Source: Diadema setosum
Taxonomy: Eukaryota; Echinodermata; Echinoidea; Diadematoida; Diadematidae
Direction: 5' to 3'
DNA length: 64,000 nt
NCBI RefSeq assembly: GCF_964275005.1
Contig: NC_092698.1
Span: forward strand, 26,874,447-26,938,446
Positions 27,301-39,400 of the stretch are shown here, one piece after another. Made by a program: the position numbers and the translations under genes. Each line of letters opens with the position of its first letter. The stretch's first letter is position 1. The notes beneath the pieces are model-generated. The model searched no databases, was not told the DNA's origin, and worked only from the letters and a program-made list of their open reading frames with translations.

Positions 27301-29222
27301 TGAGCAAGGGGAGATGAAGGAGGAAACCGGAAAGACTGCTACTGAAAGACAAATGGCAATAGATAAGAAAGGACAACTTGAGGATAAGGAGAGCATTACA
27401 GCAGAGGCTGTAGGAAATGATATGGAAGAGACGACCCCAGAAGCCTCACAACAAAACGCCACAATTCAATACACGTCATCAAACGAGTCAAAGAGGATGA
27501 AGAGATCTCGGCGAACGTGGTGGAGAGTCTTCACCTGCTGTGTCGGTAGGAAGAGGGACTGCGGTGAAGACTAAAAAGTCGGGAGGTAGGGAGGCTCTGG
27601 GTTGGGGTGGCCTGCGAGTTTGGGAAAGTGACGGCTAGGAGAAAAAAGGTTCATGGTCATAATCGTGGATTGGGATAATAAATGCAAGAATTGGAGACAA
27701 TTAATTTCTTTCTTCTTTTTCCTTATTTCAAAAATTCTTCGTAATATGAGCACAATGCACTCTGTCATGATTGATGTATGTCATGTAGGGCCTGCTATCA
27801 AAGAGTCGTATGTGATTTGGCAAGTATGGATGTAAAGGTAGAGGATGGCTGAAGTATTTTTTCTAGTAGTGTTGGCCGGTCTGGGCACAGAGGCCTAAAT
27901 GACTATAGAGATTTCGAGACAGCTGGGCGCGGTAAATCAGAAAAGGAAGAGCATGTTAGCTAGCATGTTATTATCTGAAGATGACGTTGTGATCGTATAG
28001 GGAGCAATACGAATGATTTTAAGGAGATGGATGGAAAGTACAGGGAGAAACCAGTGAGCAGAAGGGTGTAGTAAGGTGGAAGCTGATATAACAGACGGAA
28101 GAGCTATTAGGACAGCAGTGAAGTAACCCGATCAGTAGTGGATGTCGATGTTGCAATCGTCACTTTCAGACGCTCTAAGTAGATACAGAGACCTCTTCTC
28201 TCGTCTCTAATTTAAGCCCCAGTCACACAGCACTCCACGTCCAAATCACGTACAAAAAGTTATGACAATCTGGTGGACGTGGTCGTAAGTGGTAATTTTT
28301 TGGTCAATTTTGGTTTGGCCGTGCTTTCAACGGGGTATGGCCGTTGGCGGCTGTTCCACTGCTGCAGCACTGCCTAAGCACGGCTAACCACGTCCAGCCA
28401 CGTGTATGTACGCGGAAAAATCCATTTGTCAGCGATAAGCCGCTAAACACACGCTATTTCCCGTGATACCAACGCGTAACACGCGTCAGATGACCGTGCT
28501 CTGCCCGTGACAGACCGCTAAACTTTCGCGTCTTTACCGCGTCTCCCCAAGTTCTAATCACTGCCGGAACACGGATTATCACGTGTGTTTCACGTGTGTT
28601 ACACGTCTTTACCACGTGTGCCGCCCGTGGTTGTCCGCGGAATAAAATTTTGAGCAGTTCAAAACTTTTTAACGCGTCCGACGCCATTCAGATTTTTCCC
28701 CGCGTCCTGCCACGTCTATAAATCGACCGTAGCTCGTCTTAAACTCGACATCAGCGCGAACAACATCGTCTGCTTCACGGGAGACCACTTTTTGACGTGA
28801 TTAAACCGTAAAGCGCTGTGTGACCGGAGTTTCAGGTGTGTGGTGAGCGCGAGTGTATGGATGAGTATAGCATTCAGTTATGAACAACGACTGAATTATC
28901 CAGAATCTTCGATCTTCTTCAACTTCAATCGAAACGGGGAGGACGAGATTAGTGTTGTAGATAAAGTTAATGAGAATATCTCGAATACGGGCCAACTAGC
29001 AATTAGTTGTAATCTGGAAGAACAGGTCACGTGATAAAAATCGAGAAATTCTGAGGTCTAGTTTTACACTTGCCTGAACTTTGCGGAGTTTCTAGCGGAG
29101 CTAACGACAAAAGAAGGAGGGGAGGAGGAGGAGGAGGAGAAGGAGAGGAAGACGACGATGACGACAACGAATAATGATAATAATAATAATAACAATAATA
29201 ATAATAATAATAATAATCATAA

Positions 29223-29276
<54 letters not shown>

Positions 29277-30385
29277 TAATAATAATAATAACAATAATAA
29301 GAAGAAAAAGAAGAAGAAACAACAGAACACTCCGGCTTGAGTTATTCTCGTGAGGGTTTTGGCAGCGTTGGCATCCAGTTGTCTAGCAACTTCCATCATA
29401 ATTTGCGAAGGCCCTGTAGAGGTAGGCTATACCGAGAGCGAGATCTATGTGTCATTAATTGGTAGCCAAGGGGGAAAATGGTCGTAAAATTTGTGACTTG
29501 ATCATCAGCACTTACCATCACACAGTTTATTCTGATGGCCATCAATGATTTACGATGCTCCTAGTTTTTATACAAATTGATGAATTCTTGCGTCGGGTTG
29601 TTTTTATTGCAACTGATTGACGAATTGCCCTTCATCGACGTAAGCACCAATTATTCAGTGTCTTAGAGTTGCCATGATACGAGTTTGTATGCCTTTTATT
29701 CTTTTGTTATGACTACTACAAAAACATTGAATAATAGGTGCTTATCGTTGATAAACGATAATTGGTCAATTAGTTGATCTCAGTTTGCCTGAAGCAACGC
29801 TTTCCCCATATTAACTATGCTAGAAATCCGCTTTGCGGCTTAGGTTATCACTCACTCGTCACAGAAATCTAACCATCGTTTTAAATTTCTGCAACTTTAC
29901 GTCAGTTCTAGGGAATCAGGTAAAATCTATTTCATGAACTCCCTTTTGAATAGATAACGCAATGTGTCTCATGTGCGGCAGACATTGGCAGAGAAAGGCA
30001 GACGACATCGTCCCATAAATACATGCAGATGTTGCCCTCCTCATATCTCCATTTTGTTCCTGTATGACTGCATTTTTAATTCACTGTGACCGATACAATG
30101 TTAGAGCTGTTTTATGTTCAGATTTTGAATTCATGGGGTGTGGGGTAGAAGACCTGCGGGTCATGGTAATTAAGTTCACCTTTTCTTCTGCCCCTGGCAG
30201 CCCTGTTTTCTATGTCACAATGTGTGTGTGTGTGTGGGGGGGGGGGTTCTCATTAGTGTTTTGTCTCTGTGTTATAATTTATCTTATCTTTGTTACGCTG
30301 AATAAAAATGTGTTTTGTGTTTACCCATGTAGGCCTACACCTGTCTGAAATGCCAAATAAATAAACAACAATAATAATAATGATG

Positions 30386-30426
<41 letters not shown>

Positions 30427-33400
30427 CACTCAATTTTCCTTTGAACGAAATCCCGAAAGCTCACTAGTCATTGCTGAGGCAGCTAAAAATTATTCATCTA
30501 TCGGTCTTGAACTAAAGCCATAGCTGCCCACATACTTACCAGTGAGGTGTAGAAGGTGCAGACGAGACCAACCATTAAGACAGATCCCCACAAGGTGAAA
30601 CCAGTCACTAAAAACAATCACGAATCAACAAAAGTACTGTCAAGTTAACATGGATAATTATTAACTGTTCCTATCAAAAGTAAGTTCCAATTTATTTCAG
30701 TAAGCGGCATCGGCGACTTTCAGAGAACCAAACGGCAGTTAATGCATCTATACGGAGCCACAGTCTTTACACCTTTTTGCCTCCAACTATACAAGCTGAA
30801 ACTAACTTATACATCTCACAAAAGTCTCGCTTCATACATAGAATGATTGGATCTGACACGAAGTCAAAAATGGCTGCGTAATGGAACAAGAGAGACGTTG
30901 GTGGGTATAATTATGTGTGTATCCTTGGAAGGGCTCTATGATAGCTTTGGTACCATTCATCTGTTTGTTTTAAAGAAATCATTAAAACGAGACAATCACC
31001 GGTCAAAGGTGATCGACAGTTAGAATGATACTATATAATGATACTATATACGTTACCTGCATTGACTGCCAAGGCTGGTGCATACAGAACAATGGACATG
31101 TACATCACCTAAACAGCAGCAAGGACAAAAGAAAACAAAGAGACACGCTTTTCTTTCAATCAATCATAGTTTATTTCCAATCTTTTTTTCTTGACTATCA
31201 TTACTTCGCTAAATATTGAAACATTATTGTAATCGTACATTGTTTTTTTTTTTTTACGTTTGTTATTTGTTTTTTTCATTTGACTCCTTCCATTACCTGA
31301 CCTTTTGTAACTAGTGGCCAAAATGGGTACGAACGTCGTGAACAATGTCACATTATGAAAGAAAGAAAGATATTATTCAGAGGGGTGAAGGTTCAGGTGC
31401 GAGTTTCTTCACTTTGTCTCCCTCTACAAATGAAAATTTGTTAAGATCGCAACTGCTGATCTGTAAATTAACAAACATGTCGGAAAAAGGAACCAGTGGG
31501 ACTCGAACCTGTAATCTACTGCTTTCCGGGCAGCGACATTACCACCAGGCTGTCCCTGGTTGCCGGCAATGACACGATGAACATGGTACAAATACCCAAG
31601 CTTCGAAATTCCGACATTGTTTTGTTAAGTAGTCCAAGGTGGACAAGGCATGAAATGGAAAAAAAAAAGAAAAAAAAAAGATATTATTCAGAGGGGTGAA
31701 GGTTCAGGGGCGAGTTTCTTCTTTTCTTTCATTTCAAGCCTTTCTTTCATTTCATGCCTTGTCCACCTTGGACTACTTAACATAACAATGTCGGAATTTC
31801 GGAGCTTGGGTATTTGTTCAATGTTCATCGTGTCACTGCCAGCAACCAGGGACAGCCTGGTGGCAGTGTCGCTGCCCGGAAAGCAGTGATGACAGGTTCG
31901 AGTCCCACTGGTTCCTTTTTCCGACATGTTTGTTAATTTACAGATCAGCAGTTGCGATCTTAACAAATTTAATTTGTAGAGGGAGACAAAGTGAAGAAAC
32001 TTGCACCTGAATGTCACATTACTTGCAAGAATATCCTCGTGGTTGAAATTTTACCAATTTAATCCTATACGGAGCTCTGCACCTAGTGCCCCATGGAGAC
32101 CAACCGCACAATTCCGAGGAACTTTGTGTCCCTCTATCTGATTCATACAAGGTTTGATCAAAATATGACAACATGGTCCCATGTGGGGTACCGGAATTAT
32201 CATAGTACAAGTGTATTGGAATTCGTAATCAACGTAGCCTAAGGAAGGTCCGTTTTGTCGAGAGTACATCCAAAGTCATCATGCAGATGTTTGCAGTTGC
32301 ATGTTACGAAAATTAGTTATTTTACCAACTTTTGAAAAGCTGTAGCTGATTCATCACTTCACGGATGTCATGGAAACTGAAGCTAGTGGACCATTTACAA
32401 TAATTGTTCTATAGTTCATGATATGACTCCAGAGCCACAGCAAACTGCACCTTAGGCTTTTTAAGCATATTCTAATCCTACCCTATAGAGAGAATTCACG
32501 ATAATTATATACAGGCCTATACATATATCGCATCCCTCACTACATAAGAAATATACTGTTTTATAGGCCTACAATCCAGCACTGCTGTTGAAATTGCATG
32601 TCGCGGAATTTACGCGTCACATAGACGCATCACAATTCGTTTAGAAACCCATCACGTCCGCTTTGCTTGTTTAGTAAACGAGTCTTACCATGTAGATGAC
32701 GAAGCCAGCTGTACCGATCAGTCTAGCGACGACAGAAAAACGAAGTTCCAGGTACTGCAACATTGAAACAAATCAGAACGTTTCTTTTACTGCCCAAGAA
32801 AAAAATGGAGATACTATTTCTGTTAAATCTACAGTTAATCCTTTAAAAAAGAAGTGGCGTACATGTTCCTTTGAATCTATATGAATAAGAAATAATACAC
32901 ATGTTTATGCATCACTATGAGATCAAAATATTATCTTGTTATCACCAACTTTCTCGAAATGGTATTCTCTTCCATGCAGTCACTCGTCGCCATGTTCGCA
33001 TGGTTGTAATTCTACAAGGCCATGGTGTTTCTTATTTGCAGCAACTTGTTAAATGGATGGTATAGTATAGGTTGAGATGAGGATTGGAGCTTTCAACTTT
33101 TTGCAAGATACTATATACGAAACCACTTAGTGTATGAAGTGTTACGTGGAGAGCATGGCAATTCTAAGAGGAATGCAGAGTTTATTGGATGAAAATCGGT
33201 TTTGAAATGAATGATAGCAAAAAACAAAAAACAAAAACACAAAATACAAAAAACAAACAAACAAACAAAGTGCGTACATTGTATAACAATGTGATCCTAA
33301 TAAAAGGTGGCATGGCACCTAATAAAAGATGGCAAAACCAATTTTCATCAAATAAACTTTGAATCCCTCTTAGAATAAATTGCATGCTCTGTAATAATTT

Positions 33401-36400
33401 AAGTGGGTTTTCATTATTTCACCTCCCCCCCCCCCCCAAAAAAAAAAAAAAAAATGGAAACCAAGGGGGCATTTCATGAAGTGTTCGGGCCGAAAAACTT
33501 TGCTCTCAGCCAATCAGATGCAAGGATTTCAGTAGCTTATACATTAATTTTTTTAGAAAAAAAAATGAGAAAACGCTTTATGAAATGCCCCCTGAAGCCC
33601 CATCTCAACCACAAGTATACCATCCTTTTAAAGCTCACAATATGTACAAAATACTATTTGGTTTCTGTCTGTTAATTGGGCTGCATGGCTTCCTCAGTTA
33701 GTAGAGATTATGCAATGTCCTTCGGAAAACGTCGGTTTTCCGATGTTATACCATATTATACAGTGTCTGTATCCATAAGACGTGTGGATATTACGCCGTT
33801 CTGATATTCGTACATTTTTAAACGTTTTCTGCATGACGATAATCAAAGAGATAAAATCTTTTTGGATGATATATCAGCTTTCCTCTGTAAATCATATGGA
33901 TGATAACAAGAAATCAAACCTCTGCTGGACTCTTTTGTCGACAATTTCCGTGTCTGTCACAGGAAACCGTTCCTTTCCTACAACTGTATAGGCTACATAT
34001 AGGTTATGGTGCCTCTGGATCTAATAATGACCAGGCAGTGATTACTGCAACTGATAGGCAAATTAAAATTGTTTCATAAAGGAAGGTTGGTAATTAGCTA
34101 CATTACTCATTTTTTTTTTTATTCACTACGAATTAAAAGAATGATTCTTAAAATTACATTTGTAATAAAGATTTTAAAAAACATTTTGCGGTTACTAGCT
34201 TTTGCGTGCTTTCCTTTTCTAAAGAATTACGACATATTTTCATAAACACAAACAACGCTGAACACTTGCTGAACATCCCGATTACTAGTACAGCGTCTTC
34301 TCCCTCTCTACTTCAAGTGTCTCTCTGATCTCTTTCCTTTATCTTCTTAAACACAAGTTTATATCTGTTTTGTATCAAAATGATGACTGATGTGTGATAT
34401 ACAAAGCCCGATACATCCGTGCTGCTTGATGGTGATGTATGTTGTATTGAAAAGAACTCGCACTGATTCGAAGCAAAATATCTCAAGGAAACCCGCGATG
34501 ATAAGGAGTTCCGTCGTATCAATGCGCTCTTGTACGTCGATATCGCATTTGCCTATTTATCGAATCATCTCTACTACAGCTAGCATCAAAATAATCATGT
34601 CATAAATCTTGAATAGACTATTCATATATACGTGCTCAGTAGGTGGATTTTAACAAAATGAGTATAGTGAAATCATTATAGAGAAGCCATGTATAAAATG
34701 ACGTCGCAGGGTGACCAATGTGGTACTTTCGTGTTTGTTTGTTTTTTGAAAGGCTTATATCGGCAATCAAAATTGACACAAGGTTTATTGACAAGCTTGT
34801 ATTCCCGCAGCCATAGCCAAATCTGATGCATGATTCCATTTTGTGGCAAACTTTCAAACCTTAGAAACTAGTCATGCAAGTCTGTACATCTTTAACCCAA
34901 AAAGACTGGGGGGCCTAAAAGCCCCCCCCCCCCCCCGACATTTCGCGCGATTACTCTGCAACATGCAATGCTCTCGCCGCGATGCTCTATGACTTTTTTC
35001 TTTCGAGTTTCCCGCACATTTTGACGCCAAATTTGTGACGCCCGGGGGTACGGTTCTGAAGTTACATAACTTTTTGTACATGCACGTGAGACCGAAAATG
35101 GCTCAAAAATGTGATTTTGTGTACAAAGTCAATGCAAATTGAGTTTTTTCACATGGTTCATATAAATATGCTTATTTTTACTCTCAATGGCTAAAATTAC
35201 TTTGTTTTAGTAGTATTAGGCTTCAAAAAGTGTCTGCCACAAATTTTGTTTAAAAAAACAGCAATAACAAAAGGTCGAAAAAACAAAGAAATACATAAGA
35301 AATTCGTAAAACAATAAAATAAATAAGAAATTAATTTTGATACCGAATTTTTTTTCAAGTGCATTTGCGAAGAATGCCACAAAGAATAATTAGACCAAAA
35401 ATGAGCACTTTTGGAGCTTTATTTACTGATTTAGATCAAAGAGTCTGATTTCTCGCATAAATTAGCATAATTAATCAAAATAAAATAAAATAAGACTATT
35501 TTGGAAAATTTAAATATACGATCTTGTAGATTACATCGCATACTACCATTGTGCAAATTTCCGCGGCGATCGCGCAATCCACGGCCGAGAGCTTAAGGGG
35601 GGCCCTTTAGGCCCCCCCCCCCCCCCCCAGTCTTTCAAGCTACCAAAATAGCCCAGTCTTTTTAGGGTTAAATCAAGGAGGAAATACCTCATCGATCATG
35701 CATGCATTCATTTGTTTTTTCTTCTGTCTTGTAACATTTTGAATTGTAGCATATAAAATTTTGATTAAAAGCTTTACATTCAGAATCAGACTGTGGAGCT
35801 CATGCGTGTTATCTATTCAAATGGATAATACATTGTAATGACAATCGACTGTCTTCGTGTTGCAATATTAATGTTTTGACGAAACTAAAGAGGTCGCAGT
35901 GTGGCCGACCATGGCATTACAAGCATTGGTTCAAGTCTGCAGTGGCTACAGAAATGGTATACATGCAATCTTGACGCAAAGGAACCAGCCGTTCAGGAGG
36001 TTTCGGATCGGAATTAGCATAATGTGTAACGATGTTTATCCTGAGCAGAGTACGATCGATCGTCTTGGCAGGTGGAACAACATCCGCGCGGCCGAATTCC
36101 AGGGCGTGATGGAGCTCAAATTGGAACGGCAAGCAGCCTGGTAGTCATATACAGATACAGCTCCATCACGATGACCACTCACGGCCTCCATTTCGCAGGG
36201 TGAACACAAATCGCATATTCACTTGGTCAGCGAAATGAAAATGATTTACAAGTACATGTATATGAATCGAAACAATGACTTATGCCGTTTTCATATAACT
36301 TTGTGACTGTTTTGGCGAATTTAAATAGCAGATACTGTATACCTGTTCATTAACGAAGTCCTAATCTCTTTCAGTGCCTCTATGAAAATAGCACAATATA

Positions 36401-39400
36401 TTTCTGAGCAAAATTTTGCGATTGAATGGTTTTGATAGACGATCTTTGAAACCATATACGAGCTGGAGAAATTATCATTTTGTTCTTAAAAGTTATGTGG
36501 TAAGTGCATATAATGTGCAATATAATACACGTAGTATGTGTCCTTTGTACACGTGACTGTCCGTGGTTCGCGTCTGTCCGGACATTCGAAAATCATAAGA
36601 TCACGTCTTGCCATGTTAAAAAAAATAATAAAAATAAAGTGAAGATATAATGACATGTATTATCACACAAAAAAATCAATCACACTTTAACGTCCATTGA
36701 TTTTTTTAAAACAAAAGGCTATCTTTGATTTTCTTGTAATAAAATACAATCATCGTTGAAGATAATCGTTGAACCGTGCAAGTGTCATTCATAATCCACT
36801 TCCAAAATTCCACTTCGTCCAAGAGCAAAGTGGCTGCCCTTGTATCAAGGTTCTTGAAAGAAAATGTGTCTCTTTGACATGTCTCTTTGCAGTACCGCAT
36901 TTAGATGGTCTTGAGCAGAAGTATGCCATTAAACTTTATTAAAAAGTTCTTCAGCGAAAATATATTATACGTGCCATTACATCTCTCTTTGTATTCTCTG
37001 ATGATCCTGCCGGAAATGTGCAGAGCTCTCTTTATACGGCATTGATCTCGTGCAGTTGATAGGCCTAACATGGATTTCATGTGGCATCACAGTGACATTC
37101 TAATTTTTCATGTAATTAGTGTGGAAGAAAGAAACCACAGGTATCGTAAAGAGCGAATGCGTGGTCTTGGTGTTCTTATTCTTTCGACTGTCACAATTAG
37201 TACACACACGGGCACTTTGTACTGGCAACATCATGATTATCTGGCCAGCTATAAAATCACCAGATTTGACTGCCCCCACTTCAACAGAGCAAGACCTATG
37301 AAAGACCACTGACAGACCGTAAAAATTAGCAGATCTCCTAATGATTTTTACGTGGTCTCATGATCTCCAAGATCCTTCATGATTCCTGAAATGATCTGTC
37401 GGTGAACTTCATGATCTCCATGGTCTAAAAATAGAAATAATAATAAAAAAAAATCGGAAAGGTTCAAAACAGTCTTTCAGCGATCTCTTAAGAAAATGGC
37501 TTCCAGAGGCCTTTCAGCAGTCTTCAAGCGACCTCTCAATATAATAAGCGCTAAAAGGTACTATCATAGTCTTTCAATTATCTCTGAACAGTCTCTCAAG
37601 AATTGCCAATGAAGAAGATCACTGGAAGATTGTTGAGAGATCATTGAGGGATGATCATTGATAGAAAGTTTCTCAGAGATCTTGACTGAACTCTCAAAGG
37701 TCTAAGGAAGTATTTCAAAAATGATATCTCTCAACTATAGCCTTATCGGTATCTCAATGAATGTTCTGGCCCGAGATCTCTGAGAAGTTTGTTGACTTTT
37801 TTTTTTTTTTTTTTTTTTGGCAGGGGGGGGGGGGTCTTTCAGTGATCTTTCACTCGAGGTTTTGAGAGCCATTCCACACAGACATTATATTGTTATCTGG
37901 TCTTGAAGACTTCTGAGAGATCTTACCAACAATAATGAATAGCTCTCTCTCAGTGGTCTCTCAAGGGTCACCTTTATACTTGATATGTTGCGCTCCCATT
38001 CCGGAGTTTCAATTAGCACTACGTGCTTTGGTCTGAATGTGGAAGTCTGATCTTCAGATTGTTCATTATTGACCTATGAAGGTTTAATACAGTTCTATAC
38101 CTGTCGCCACCTTTGCAAACCCATCATTACATTAGATCATGAGATCAGCAGTGTGTGTTCCATAACTAATCTACATCTCGCCGATATATTTCATTTGTAC
38201 GACTATTCGAACACCGCACAAATGCAAGAGAGATTAATATTTGTGTGAAAACCTGTGATATTCAAGGTTTCGTCGACAGGCCATGAAATTTTACTGCAAG
38301 TCTTTGTTAAGCGTCACCAGTGAAAACATACCAGTACCTTTTTTCCTGAGATTTCGAAATTTATAATGCTGAGAATATTGAAACTCTGAAAGGCCTACAT
38401 ACGCTATAGATTGCTATACTGACGACTCATGAGGCGGACTAATGATATTTCTAGATGAATCAGTGATCAAGCTTCCAAGTCCACAGTTGCTTGTTTGCAA
38501 GACCAAAGATTCATCAATGACACTTTTGTACTGAAGTGTCATAATCAATTCAGATAATTATCAGTCACTTTTGAAATGTTTGTTCTTTATCTTACTTTCA
38601 CTTTCAGTTGTACACATTTACATGAACTGTGTACAATAGTATAAAGTTTGTAGAAGTATTCATGCACATTAACTGAGTATAAGGCTTGTTGTTGGATATA
38701 TTGGCCGTAACGTATGCAACTGTCACCGGGCTGACCATGGATGAATATTTCGACATTTTGTTTCCTGTAATGATGTAAAGTATACATCCATATACTAACC
38801 AGTGCTTTGCATAACACATCAACAGATGATGCATGAACTACTAAAAGAATGTGAATCGAACAGGTACGGTGTATACAAGTACCACTACAAAGTGTATGTG
38901 CAGTACCCGCACCTCCCTGGTGTATGTGGATCACACCCCACGCACTTGCATGTGTATTCACAATGACTATGCAGGGGCGGATCAAGGAATTCTGTAAAGG
39001 GGGGGGGGGCGCAACTAATATTTCTGGTGCCACTTCCGGGTTTCATTTCATTTTTTTCTTTTTATTTCTTTTGTTTTTAAAGAAAAATAAAGGGGGGCGT
39101 GCGCCGGTTGCGCCCCCATCTGGATCCGCCACTGCTATGTGTTAGTCATGATGATTACCCTTGCTTAATTTTGTAACAGTTCAATAATGGTATATTTTCC
39201 CCATTCAGGTGCAAAGTACTGGGTTGTGAATGAGTGACAATGAAGGTCCATGAATTGATGAATACAAGTTGTACTGTCATTATATTCCCATTTCTAAAGT
39301 TCAATAGGGTGGGTGTGGGTATTCTTGTACACAGCAGTCACTTATATGCCAAGCTGTGTTACTGTATATATGCCAGTCAGAAAGGGTGAAAACAAATTGT

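Noticed and set aside
31858..31915. tRNA gene
   Set aside because: Box B is perfect but the T-stem does not pair, and the sequence sits in an inverted repeat pair, so it is a tRNA-derived SINE.
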